Below are positions 1 to 6,301 of a stretch of DNA of 6,533 nt, in pieces. The stretch's first letter is position 1; every line of letters starts with the position of its first letter. Source of the DNA: CAYVOX01 sp964453035 (GTDB taxonomy: Bacteria; Chloroflexota; Anaerolineae; Anaerolineales; Anaerolineaceae); contig CAYVOX010000161.1 of NCBI GenBank assembly GCA_964453035.1, positions 1-6,533 of the forward strand, in the 5' to 3' direction. The notes beneath the pieces were generated by a model. It worked only from the letters and a program-made list of their open reading frames with translations. It did not search any database and had not been told where the DNA came from. The position numbers and the translations under genes were made by a program.

Positions 1-320
1 ACCGCCCAGCGCACCACCTCAACGATGATGAGCCCGACGATAGGCGCCACAAAAATGGTGAAAAACTGCATCACTCGCGCGATGTAGCTACCCAAAAAGG
101 AGAGCACCAGCGCAATGACCACTCCCACCACCAGGTCGCGGGTCACGGTCGTCTCATACACCTTCTGCTGCCCGCGCACGCACTCCTTGCAGCGGTAGCC
201 AGTGGGGGTCAGCACGGAACACTCGCTGCACATCGGGCGGTTGCAGCGATTGCAGCGCAACAACGTCTCGCGGTCGGGATGGACGGTACAGGTTAAACGC
301 TCAAGTTGGGGTTCTTCCAT
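1..320 (-). CDS. B-box-type zinc-binding small membrane protein (3' partial)
   Basis: The gene starts at the ATG whose A is base 320 and runs off the left edge, so 106 codons are visible. The N-terminal ~50 residues form a cysteine-rich zinc-ribbon module: C11-x2-H14, C23-x2-C26, C31-x2-C34 and C44-x2-C47. This spacing resembles bacterial B-box-like zinc fingers. Two hydrophobic stretches follow (about residues 63-80 and 86-103), probably transmembrane helices, so the zinc module would be a soluble head on a membrane anchor. A Shine-Dalgarno AGGTGA (minus strand, 332-327) lies six bases before the ATG. The start overlaps the NAD kinase stop by one base (TAATG), which suggests translational coupling within one transcript. 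The substrate or partner is unknown. The zinc module and anchors are seen in the sequence; a role in protein or nucleic-acid binding would be a guess. Confidence 0.75.
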   Translation of the reverse strand, partial: MEEPQLERLTCTVHPDRETLLRCNRCNRPMCSECSVLTPTGYRCKECVRGQQKVYETTVTRDLVVGVVIALVLSFLGSYIARVMQFFTIFVAPIVGLIIVEVVRWA

Positions 321-1192
321 TAAAATTCACCTGCGGTTGGATTTTGTTCCATATAAGCTGTGATATTGCGGTAGAAATAGCCTGGGTCTTGCAGGCGGGC
401 AAACTGCGCGGCGTGCTCGCTGGCCTCCACGTGGATTTCGTCATCATCCAGCATCACCACCGAAGGCTGCCCATCCACGCTGAAAACGGCCTCGTGCGCG
501 GTATTCACGTGAATGGTGACGCAGGCGCCCTCCGCCAGGATGATGGCCCGGTCCACCGAAAGGTGCGGCGCCACCGGGATAATCAAAATATTGCGCAACT
601 CCGGCGGCATGATGGGTCCGCCCGCCGCCAGCGCATACGCCGAGGACCCCGTGGGCGTGGCAGCAATCAACCCGTCTGCCACGTAGGTCGCCAGCAGGTA
701 GCCATCGACGCGCGCCTGCAACCTGATGGGGCGCACAAACTGCCCGCGGCACACCACCACCTCGTTCAGTACCTCCCACGAGCCCAGATCCTTGTCTCCG
801 CGCCGGTGCGTGGCGCGCAGCATCATGCGCTCTTCCAGCCAGAAGCGCCCCTCCAGCAGGGCGGGCAGTTTCTCAGCCCATTCCTCCTGCTTGATTTCGG
901 TCAAGAAGCCAAAATGGCCCAGGTTGATGCCCAGCAGCGGCACGCCGTAGGGCGCGCACAGGTGCCCGGCGCGCAGCAGGGTGCCGTCGCCGCCCAGCGT
1001 GATGGCCAGGTCAAATTCCCCGGCTTTCAAGGAAGCCCGCAGCGCCGGGTCGCTGTAGGAAGCGCTCACCGCGCAGCGCACGCCTTTTTCAGCCAGCAGC
1101 GCCTGGATGCGCTCTGCCTCTTCCTTTGAGCCGGCAATACCGGCATACGCCAGGATGATCACGGAACGCGGTTGGAAAGATGGGGGTCGCAT
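320..1192 (-). CDS. nadK: NAD kinase (ATP-NAD kinase, NADP biosynthesis)
   Basis: This cytoplasmic enzyme phosphorylates NAD to NADP. The 290-residue product has the normal bacterial length. The hallmark GGDGT is at residues 67-71, followed by the glycine-rich GINLGHFGFL segment (88-97), the NEVVV motif (143-147) and the DGLIAATPTGSSAY motif (173-186), which together form the nucleotide-binding active site of the family. I chose the ATG at 1192 because the family N-terminus starts just before the first beta strand (SVIILAY, residues 10-16). A longer frame opens at 1234 but adds 14 unlike residues and would span the -10 box. No Shine-Dalgarno precedes 1192; instead a consensus TATAAT sits at the distance that would make the mRNA leaderless. 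The zinc-ribbon membrane protein gene follows with a one-base overlap. Confidence 0.95.
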   Translation of the reverse strand: MRPPSFQPRSVIILAYAGIAGSKEEAERIQALLAEKGVRCAVSASYSDPALRASLKAGEFDLAITLGGDGTLLRAGHLCAPYGVPLLGINLGHFGFLTEIKQEEWAEKLPALLEGRFWLEERMMLRATHRRGDKDLGSWEVLNEVVVCRGQFVRPIRLQARVDGYLLATYVADGLIAATPTGSSAYALAAGGPIMPPELRNILIIPVAPHLSVDRAIILAEGACVTIHVNTAHEAVFSVDGQPSVVMLDDDEIHVEASEHAAQFARLQDPGYFYRNITAYMEQNPTAGEF

Positions 1193-1198
1193 GCGATT

Positions 1199-1204
1199 AT
1201 TATA
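1199..1204 (-). promoter_or_regulatory. Putative -10 box of the nadK promoter
   Basis: On the minus strand, bases 1204-1199 read TATAAT, a perfect -10 hexamer. A start point seven bases downstream of its last base falls on 1192, the A of the nadK ATG, so the transcript would have no 5' leader. The best -35 candidate is TTCGCA (1229-1224), four of six matches but with a 19-base spacer. Its position relative to the start codon, together with the missing Shine-Dalgarno, is the main support. Confidence 0.5.
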
Positions 1205-1288
1205 ACGTAACACCACCCCGCAATGCGAATACATCCACCCCGGGTACAGTCCGCAACCTTAATTCCAGATGATAATTTTTTACTCTGA

Positions 1289-1317
1289 TTGTTTATGCTC
1301 CGGGGGCGTGGTAGAAT
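1289..1317 (+). promoter_or_regulatory. Putative promoter of the pdxST operon
   Basis: TTGTTT (1289-1294) and TAGAAT (1312-1317) are separated by 17 bases, as in vegetative sigma-factor promoters. The -10 box is preceded by TGG (1309-1311), which makes it an extended -10. Transcription would start near 1324 and give a leader of about 29 bases before the pdxS ATG. No operator or riboswitch is evident in that short leader. Confidence 0.6.
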
Positions 1318-1341
1318 CGGAAGCGAAAAGAAGTATTTATC

Positions 1342-1347
1342 AGGAGG
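1342..1347 (+). promoter_or_regulatory. Strong ribosome binding site of pdxS
   Basis: AGGAGG lies five bases before the ATG at 1353. This fixes the pdxS start and rules out the longer in-frame opening at 1269, which would lie upstream of the promoter's -10 box. Confidence 0.85.
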
Positions 1348-1352
1348 CAGGC

Positions 1353-2243
1353 ATGGCAAAGAAGTTAGTGGCAACTTTCGCAGTCAAAAAAGGGCTGGCT
1401 CAAATGCTCAAGGGCGGCGTCATCATGGACGTGGTCACCCCCGAGCATGCTAAAATCGCGCAGGAAGCTGGCGCGTGCGCGGTGATGGCGCTGGAGCGTG
1501 TTCCCGCGGATATCCGCGCAACCGGCGGCGTGGCGCGCATGAGCGACCCCGAACTAATCCTCAAAATCATGGATACCGTGACCATCCCCGTCATGGCTAA
1601 GTGCCGCATCGGTCATTTTGTTGAAGCGCAAATCCTGGAAGCCATCGGCGTGGATTACATTGACGAATCCGAAGTGCTCACCCCCGCGGATGAAGCCCAC
1701 CACATCCTCAAGCATGATTTTAAAGTGCCGTTTGTATGCGGCTGCCGCAACCTGGGCGAAGCCCTGCGCCGTGTTGGCGAAGGCGCCGCCATGATCCGCA
1801 CCAAGGGTGAAGCCGGCACCGGTGATGTGGTTGAGGCTGTTCGTCACGCCCGCACCGTGCTGGGCGAGATCCGCCGACTGGTGAACATGCCCGAAGAAGA
1901 AGTGATGGCTTTCGCCAAGGAAATCGGCGCGCCTTACGAGCTGGTGCTTGAAACGCGCAAACTGGGACGCATGCCGGTGGTCAACTTTGCCGCCGGTGGC
2001 ATTGCCACCCCCGCGGATGCAGCCCTGATGATGCAACTGGGCGTGGACGGCGTGTTCGTCGGCTCGGGCATCTTCAAGAGCGGCGACCCCGCCAAACGCG
2101 CTGCCGCCATTGTCAAAGCCACCACCCACTATAAAGACGCATCCATCCTGGCAGAGGTCAGCCGCAATCTGGGTGAACCGATGGTGGGGCGGCAGGTGAC
2201 AGCCATTCCGGAAGAAGAAAAAATCGCCACCAGAGGCTGGTAA
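1353..2243 (+). CDS. pdxS: Pyridoxal 5'-phosphate synthase, lyase subunit PdxS
   Basis: PdxS condenses ribose 5-phosphate and glyceraldehyde 3-phosphate with ammonia from PdxT to make pyridoxal 5'-phosphate directly (DXP-independent vitamin B6 route). The family assembles as a dodecameric ring of (beta/alpha)8 barrels with PdxT bound around it. The product is 296 residues, normal for the family. Visible landmarks are GGVIMD (21-26, D26 matching the conserved active-site Asp), ALERVPADIR (46-55), the Schiff-base lysine K83 in MAKCRIGH, the second lysine K151 in RTKGE, and the phosphate-binding NFAAGGIATPADAA and FVGSGIF segments. The C-terminus ends in RGW, as in Bacillus PdxS. pdxT begins seven bases after the stop, so the two subunits are co-expressed. 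All key residues are present and nothing suggests loss of function. Confidence 0.97.
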   Translation: MAKKLVATFAVKKGLAQMLKGGVIMDVVTPEHAKIAQEAGACAVMALERVPADIRATGGVARMSDPELILKIMDTVTIPVMAKCRIGHFVEAQILEAIGVDYIDESEVLTPADEAHHILKHDFKVPFVCGCRNLGEALRRVGEGAAMIRTKGEAGTGDVVEAVRHARTVLGEIRRLVNMPEEEVMAFAKEIGAPYELVLETRKLGRMPVVNFAAGGIATPADAALMMQLGVDGVFVGSGIFKSGDPAKRAAAIVKATTHYKDASILAEVSRNLGEPMVGRQVTAIPEEEKIATRGW

Positions 2244-2250
2244 GCGCAGT

Positions 2251-2829
2251 ATGAAAATTGGCGTCCTGGCATTACAAGGCGACTTTGCGGAACACCAGGT
2301 GGTCCTTCGCAGGTTAGGCGCTCAGGCGCATCAGGTGCGCCTGGCAGCCGACCTGGAAGGATTGGACGGGTTGATTATCCCCGGCGGGGAATCGACCACC
2401 ATTGGCAAGCTGGCGGAGGATTTTGGCCTGATGCAGCCGCTGCGCGACTTTTGCAAACAACACGCCGTGTGGGGCACGTGCGCCGGAGCCATCTTCCTCT
2501 CAAAAGATGCCCGCCGCAACCAGCCCCTGCTGGGCGTGATGGATATCACTGTGCAGCGCAACGCCTTTGGCCGCCAGGTGGATAGCTTCGAGATTGACCT
2601 GCAGGTTCCGGCCCTCACAGCCGTTGACCCCTCCGGCAAGCCCTACCACGCCGTGTTCATCCGCGCCCCACTCATCGAAGCGGTGCACGGCACGGCGCAG
2701 GCCCTTTCCAGCCTGCCGGATGGGCGCATTGTGGCAGCGCAACAGGGTAAATTACTGGCAACCTCATTCCACCCCGAATTAACCCGCGACAACCGCTTCC
2801 ATCGCTATTTTTTGGAGCTGGCAAAATAA
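2251..2829 (+). CDS. pdxT: Pyridoxal 5'-phosphate synthase, glutaminase subunit PdxT
   Basis: PdxT is a class I (triad) glutamine amidotransferase that hydrolyses glutamine and channels the ammonia to PdxS. The 192-residue protein begins with the family N-terminus MKIGVLALQGDFAEH. It carries the oxyanion-hole and substrate motif GGES (45-48), the nucleophile C77 in WGTCAGAI, and the H174/E176 pair in SFHPEL, so the catalytic triad is complete. The start is seven bases after the pdxS stop, with only a distant AGAGG (2232-2236), so its translation probably depends on ribosomes finishing pdxS. The product acts in the cytoplasm as part of the PdxS12-PdxT12 complex. The stop TAA at 2827-2829 runs directly into the region where the next protein should begin. 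Confidence 0.96.
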   Translation: MKIGVLALQGDFAEHQVVLRRLGAQAHQVRLAADLEGLDGLIIPGGESTTIGKLAEDFGLMQPLRDFCKQHAVWGTCAGAIFLSKDARRNQPLLGVMDITVQRNAFGRQVDSFEIDLQVPALTAVDPSGKPYHAVFIRAPLIEAVHGTAQALSSLPDGRIVAAQQGKLLATSFHPELTRDNRFHRYFLELAK

Positions 2830-2888
2830 ATAAAATCCGCGCATTTTCCTGGACCGATTTAGTCACGCTCTACCGCTACCGCGGCGCC

Positions 2889-3863
2889 GTGTTGAGCCTG
2901 GATAGCGCCCAGGCCCTCACGCGCGGCAGCCCGGTGGGTGTGGCCTCCGTGCTCGGCCAGCTGCACCCGGCGCGCGGCACCTACACCGGCGTGTGCCTTG
3001 CCAACGGCCAGCCCGCCCTGATGGGGCAGGTCTCTTACGTGATGGGCAACCGCTCTGCGCGCCTGACTTTCCTCGCCCCGGAAAGCACGCCTCCCGCTGC
3101 CGGGTTCACCGGTTTGCTGGAAGGGCTGGCCTGGCAGGCCGGTGAAATGGGCGCCTTCAGCCTGCTGGGCGAGGTGGATGAGCAGAGCCCAACCTTTGAG
3201 TCCATCCGCCGCGCAGGTTTTTCGGTCTATGCCTGGCAGCGCATCTGGCGACTGCTGCTGCCCTCGGAGAGCAGCGCTAAACCCAACGGCTGGCAGCCCG
3301 CCAGCAGCCTGGATGAGCAACCCGTCCGCAACCTGTTTCAGATGCTGGTGCCCCCCCTGGTGCAAAGCGCCGAACCACTCAGTAACCGAAAATTGAACGG
3401 CCTCATCTACCGCCAGAATGGCGATTTGATGGCCTACGTGGAATGCGTTTACGGCCCGCGCGGCATCTACCTCACCCCGCTCATCCACCCCGATATCCAG
3501 GACGGACTGAGCCTGCTGCGCGGATTGATGCCCGCCCTCGCTCCCCGCCTCGGACGCCCCATCTACCTGGCAGTGCGCTCGTACCAGGCCTGGCTTGAGA
3601 ACGTTCTTGCGGAAATTCCCGCCGAAGCCGCCCCGCGCCAGGCGCTGCTGGTCAAGCACCTCACCAGTATGCAGCGCGTCCCCCTAAACGCGAGGCTGGT
3701 CGCCATTGATTCACGCGCCGCAGAGCAGACCACCGCTCCGATGGTTAATCACTTTGAAGACTCCGCAATGGAATCTTCCTCCGGTCACGCTGCGCTCAGC
3801 GAAGCCTCTCGCCAGGCAAAGGAAGAGACTCTTCGCTATGTTCCGGGTGACACATCCATATAG
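2889..3863 (+). CDS. Unrecognised GNAT-like protein, start uncertain, repeat-derived C-terminus
   Basis: I do not recognise a named family. From GTG 2889 the product has 324 residues. The segment GAFSLLGEVDEQSPTFESIRRAGFSVYAWQRIWRL (in parts, residues 88-122) resembles the end of a GNAT acetyltransferase fold, where a beta strand follows 'GF.vy.rq', but no clear acetyl-CoA loop is visible. A second similar half (about 160-270) may be a duplicated GNAT domain. The frame stays open and protein-like upstream of 2889: 2835-2888 reads IRAFSWTDLVTLYRYRGA, a plausible GNAT N-terminus, yet no ATG, GTG or TTG lies in frame there. GTG 2889 lacks a Shine-Dalgarno. The last ~25 residues (from about 299) are encoded by an inverted-repeat element. 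The gene lies between pdxT and the AAA ATPase gene with short gaps, so it is probably in the same operon. It is a real gene, but its function is unknown. Confidence 0.7.
   Translation: MLSLDSAQALTRGSPVGVASVLGQLHPARGTYTGVCLANGQPALMGQVSYVMGNRSARLTFLAPESTPPAAGFTGLLEGLAWQAGEMGAFSLLGEVDEQSPTFESIRRAGFSVYAWQRIWRLLLPSESSAKPNGWQPASSLDEQPVRNLFQMLVPPLVQSAEPLSNRKLNGLIYRQNGDLMAYVECVYGPRGIYLTPLIHPDIQDGLSLLRGLMPALAPRLGRPIYLAVRSYQAWLENVLAEIPAEAAPRQALLVKHLTSMQRVPLNARLVAIDSRAAEQTTAPMVNHFEDSAMESSSGHAALSEASRQAKEETLRYVPGDTSI
3784..3851 (+). repeat. Palindromic repeat, copy A, inside the GNAT-like gene
   Basis: The left arm (3784-3810) and the reverse complement of the right arm (3825-3851) match at 19 of 27 positions, including GTCAC at the tip, AGCGAAG and TCTC, around a 14-base centre. 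The same architecture (27-15-27) and the shared run AGAGACTCTTCGCT recur in the spacer before tmk. In the minus direction the right half reads as the peptide CHPEHSEES, a pattern I associate with dispersed repeats in environmental bacterial genomes. This copy lies in frame within the coding sequence, twelve bases short of the stop codon at 3861-3863. Confidence 0.75.
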
Positions 3864-3880
3864 GCTTTTGAAAAGAACGC

Positions 3881-5530
3881 ATGACACAACGACGTATTAC
3901 TGACGATTTACACGCCTTGCTGGGCGTCCTGCCCGAAAAAATTGCCACCGCGGTGGTACAGGCCAACAACAGCGATAATCTGCTGGAAATTGTGCTGGAC
4001 CTGGGCCGCACCCCCATGGCGCGCTTTGTCGAGAGCGAAGTGGAACTGCTCCCCGATGAAGTGACCCGCGCTGAGATTGATTTTGTGGTCGAGCGCATCG
4101 GCGAATTTGACGCTGACAACCGCGCCGGCCTCGAGCGCACCCTGCACCGCATCTCCGCCATCCGCAACCGCCACGCCCACATTGTCGGGCTCACCTGCCG
4201 CGTGGGACGCGCCGTTTACGGCACCATTGATATCATCCAGGATCTGATTGAATCCGGCAAGAGCGTGCTCATCCTCGGCAAGCCGGGCATCGGCAAAACC
4301 ACCATGCTGCGCGAAGCCGCCCGCATTCTCGCCGAGAAAAAGCGCGTGATTATCGTGGATACCTCCAATGAAATTGGCGGGGATGGCGATGTGCCGCACC
4401 CGGCGGTGGGCAAAGCCCGCCGCATGCAGGTGCAAAAGCCCTCCCTGCAGCACGAGGTGATGATCGAGGCGGTGGAAAACCACAACCCCGAAGTGATTGT
4501 CATTGACGAAATTGGCCGCGAACTGGAAGCCGCTGCTGCCCGCACCATCGCGGAACGCGGCGTGCAGTTGATTGGCACTGCCCATGGGCGCACCCTCGAA
4601 AACCTGCTGCTCAACCCCACCCTTTCAGACCTGGTCGGCGGCATCGAGTCGGTCACCCTTTCTGATGAGGAAGCCCGCCGCCGCGGAACGCAAAAAACCG
4701 TGCTGGAGCGCCGCTCACCCCCCACCTTTGACGTGCTGATTGAGATCCAGGAACGCGACCGCCTCACCCTGCACGCGGATGTCTCCACCGCGGTGGATGC
4801 CATGCTGCGCGGCAACCCGGCCCAGCCGGAAGTGCGCTGGCGCGACACCGCCGGCGAGGTACACGTCCAGCACGCCGCCCCACCTCCCCAGCGCGGGCTG
4901 GCAGCCGGGCTGCGCCGCGGCATGAACGGCAGCAGCGAAGAGGTTGAACCGCGCTCTCGCCGCCGCGCCGCCAACGGCGAAGCCCGCACCATGCCCTTCC
5001 AGCGCCAGGAGCCTTCAGCCTCCAGCGACCTGGAAGAAACCAGCGCAGATGAATCCACCCCCCTGCGCGCGCGCAAAATCTACCCCTACGGCGTGGCCAA
5101 GAACCGCCTCAGCCAGGCTGCCAAGCGCCTGGGCGTGCCGGCCCTGGTCTCGCGCGAGTTGACCGACGCTGACGCGCTCATCACCCTGCGCACCTATTAC
5201 CGCAACCGCGAGCAGCCCATCATGGAAGCCGAACAGCGCGGCCTGCCCATCTATGCCCTGCGCGCCAACACCATCAGCCAGATGGAACAGGCCCTGGCAG
5301 AGCTCTTCAACCTGCCCACCGAGCTGCCTAACCCGGCCAACTGGGAGGAAGTCTCCAGCCATACCCAAATCGCTATTGACGCGGTACTCAACGGCCAGCG
5401 CTGGGTGGACCTACCCCCCGCGTCCGCCGCGATCAGGCGCATCCAGCACGACATGGCCCGCCAGGCGCAGTTGGTCTCGCACTCCTACGGCAAGGAACCC
5501 AACCGCCGCGTGCGCATCTTTAGAGAATAA
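3881..5530 (+). CDS. AAA ATPase with C-terminal R3H domain (Ycf45/SpoIIIAA-like)
   Basis: The 549-residue protein has an alpha-helical N-terminal region (1-110), then a RecA/AAA-type ATPase core with Walker A GKPGIGKT (133-140), Walker B VIVIDE (205-210) and a GTAHG segment (232-236) in the sensor position. A charged, Ser/Glu/Arg-rich linker (about 335-397) is probably disordered. A second conserved block follows (398-475, from RKIYPYGVAKNRL). The R3H module lies at the C-terminus, with R519-x3-H523, and is expected to bind single-stranded nucleic acid. The layout matches the Ycf45 proteins of cyanobacteria and plastids, whose ATPase resembles SpoIIIAA. The cellular role is not established; a nucleic-acid-linked function is inferred from R3H. 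The ATG at 3881 lies 17 bases after the preceding stop with only a weak AAAAGAA as ribosome site; the next residues, RRITDDLHALL, look like a native N-terminus. Confidence 0.9.
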   Translation: MTQRRITDDLHALLGVLPEKIATAVVQANNSDNLLEIVLDLGRTPMARFVESEVELLPDEVTRAEIDFVVERIGEFDADNRAGLERTLHRISAIRNRHAHIVGLTCRVGRAVYGTIDIIQDLIESGKSVLILGKPGIGKTTMLREAARILAEKKRVIIVDTSNEIGGDGDVPHPAVGKARRMQVQKPSLQHEVMIEAVENHNPEVIVIDEIGRELEAAAARTIAERGVQLIGTAHGRTLENLLLNPTLSDLVGGIESVTLSDEEARRRGTQKTVLERRSPPTFDVLIEIQERDRLTLHADVSTAVDAMLRGNPAQPEVRWRDTAGEVHVQHAAPPPQRGLAAGLRRGMNGSSEEVEPRSRRRAANGEARTMPFQRQEPSASSDLEETSADESTPLRARKIYPYGVAKNRLSQAAKRLGVPALVSRELTDADALITLRTYYRNREQPIMEAEQRGLPIYALRANTISQMEQALAELFNLPTELPNPANWEEVSSHTQIAIDAVLNGQRWVDLPPASAAIRRIQHDMARQAQLVSHSYGKEPNRRVRIFRE

Positions 5531-5538
5531 ATCATGCA

Positions 5539-5654
5539 GGGGCTGTCTAAAAAGTCCATTTTTGTCATGCTGAGCGTAGCAAAGCATCTCATATTATTAG
5601 ATGTAGAGACTCTTCGCTTCGCTCAGAGTGACATACTCCTTTTTGGACATCCCC
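5539..5654. mobile_element. MITE-like element with nested inverted repeats
   Basis: The ends are imperfect 16-base terminal inverted repeats: GGGGCTGTCTAAAAAG (5539-5554) and the reverse complement of 5639-5654, GGGGATGTCCAAAAAG, matching at 14 of 16 positions. Inside them is a second, 69-base palindrome (5564-5632). The element is 116 bp and has no coding capacity, so it would need a transposase supplied in trans. I see no convincing target-site duplication in the flanks. It fills almost all of the spacer between the AAA ATPase stop (5530) and the tmk ribosome site (5678). Its transcript would fold into a long hairpin and could act as a terminator or an RNA-stability element. Confidence 0.65.
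5564..5632 (+). repeat. Palindromic repeat, copy B, in the spacer before tmk
   Basis: The left arm (5564-5590) and the reverse complement of the right arm (5606-5632) match at 21 of 27 positions, sharing GTCA, CTGAGCG, AGC, AAG and TCTC, around an AT-rich 15-base centre. It is the same repeat type as the copy at 3784-3851, with which it shares AGAGACTCTTCGCT and the arm lengths. The GTCATNCTGAGCG-type tip is typical of dispersed palindromes seen in many environmental genomes (recalled, not searched). Confidence 0.8.
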
Positions 5655-5677
5655 TCCGCATTTCACACCATTTTTGG

Positions 5678-5681
5678 GGAG
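5678..5681 (+). promoter_or_regulatory. Ribosome binding site deciding the tmk start
   Basis: GGAG (within GGGGAG, 5676-5681) lies six bases before the ATG at 5688. It lies outside the repeat element and supports 5688 over the in-frame GTG at 5628, which is part of the repeat. Confidence 0.75.
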
Positions 5682-5687
5682 CCGGGC

Positions 5688-6299
5688 ATGTTCATCACCT
5701 TTGAAGGGCCGGAAGGCAGCGGAAAATCCTCGCAATTACCCGTGCTGGCTGAATTCCTGCGCCAGCAGGGGCATGCCGTCTGCACCACGCGCGAGCCGGG
5801 CGGCACCGAGATCGGCAACCAGGTGCGCGCTGTGCTGATGAGCCTGCAAAACACCGCCATGAACGCTCGCACCGAGGCGCTCCTCTTTTGCGCCGCGCGC
5901 GCCCAGCTGGTTGAACAGGTCATCCGCCCGCGCCTGGCTGCCGGCGAGATCGTGCTCAGCGACCGCTACGCCGACTCCACCCTGGCCTACCAGGGTTACG
6001 GGCGCGGCTGCGACCTGGCTCAGCTGCGCTGCCTGCTGGATTTTGCCACCGGCGGCCTGTGGCCCGACCTCACCATCCTCATGGACGTGCCCGTCGAGGA
6101 AGGCCTGCGCCGCAAACGCTCCGGCGGCGGCGAGTGGAACCGCCTGGACGCCTGGGAAGTGGCCCTCCACCAGCGCATCCGCCAGGGATTTTTGGAGATA
6201 GCCCGCGCTGAACCTGAGCGTTGGATAATAGTTGACGCCAGTCAATCTCCAGAAATGGTACAATTGGCGCTGCGCAAGGCTGTTCTCAGCCGGTTGTAG
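5688..6299 (+). CDS. tmk: Thymidylate (dTMP) kinase
   Basis: This cytoplasmic enzyme phosphorylates dTMP to dTDP with ATP, an essential step in dTTP synthesis. The 203-residue protein starts MFITFEGPEGSGKSS, placing the P-loop at residues 7-14. The dTMP-binding REPGGTEIG (35-43) and the DRYADSTLAYQGYGRG signature (92-107) are intact. The basic segment RRKR (141-144) lies in the LID region; with no basic residue inside the P-loop this fits the bacterial type II (E. coli-like) enzyme, in which LID arginines act in catalysis. The start at 5688 has a good Shine-Dalgarno, whereas the longer frame from GTG 5628 begins inside a repeat. The MITE-like element separates it from the AAA ATPase gene, so co-transcription with the upstream operon is uncertain. 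A hairpin follows 24 bases after the stop. Confidence 0.95.
   Translation: MFITFEGPEGSGKSSQLPVLAEFLRQQGHAVCTTREPGGTEIGNQVRAVLMSLQNTAMNARTEALLFCAARAQLVEQVIRPRLAAGEIVLSDRYADSTLAYQGYGRGCDLAQLRCLLDFATGGLWPDLTILMDVPVEEGLRRKRSGGGEWNRLDAWEVALHQRIRQGFLEIARAEPERWIIVDASQSPEMVQLALRKAVLSRL
6256..6264 (+). promoter_or_regulatory. Candidate extended -10 promoter within the 3' end of tmk
   Basis: TGGTACAAT has the same form as the TGGTAGAAT extended -10 of the pdxS promoter. A TTGACG at 6232-6237 lies upstream, but with a 21-base spacer that is too long for a normal pair. Transcription would start near 6271 and would read through the hairpin at 6323-6357 into the lipoprotein gene. It may be a chance match within the coding sequence. 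Confidence 0.3.
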
Positions 6300-6301
6300 C
6301 A

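Noticed and set aside
344..1129. Long plus-strand open frame opposite nadK (261 codons)
   Set aside because: It lies antisense to an unmistakable NAD kinase, has no recognisable domain and is rich in Arg, His and Gln, as expected from the complement of GC-rich coding DNA.
1193..1234. Longer nadK start at 1234 (14 extra residues)
   Set aside because: The extension covers the TATAAT box and does not resemble the NAD kinase N-terminus.
1269..1352. Longer pdxS start at 1269 (28 extra residues)
   Set aside because: It spans the promoter; AGGAGG before 1353 and the family N-terminus fix the start.
2859..3659. Long minus-strand open frame opposite the GNAT-like gene (266 codons)
   Set aside because: Its Gln/His/Gly-rich composition is that of a codon shadow. 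The plus-strand frame has the more protein-like sequence and fits the operon.
3908..4585. Minus-strand open frames opposite the AAA ATPase, including 4216-5076
   Set aside because: They are antisense to clear Walker A and B motifs, have no motifs of their own and their composition is shadow-like.
5562..5597. Possible outward promoter in the MITE-like element (TTGTCA and TATTAT)
   Set aside because: The spacer is 24 bases, too long for a vegetative promoter, and no hexamer at 16-18 bases looks like a -10 box.
5530..5660. Target-site duplication flanking the MITE-like element
   Set aside because: The flanks (ending ATGCA on the left, starting TCCGC on the right) share no convincing direct repeat, so none is claimed.
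5628..5687. GTG start of tmk within the repeat element
   Set aside because: The 20 extra residues come from repeat sequence, and the P-loop normally lies a few residues from the N-terminus, as it does from 5688.
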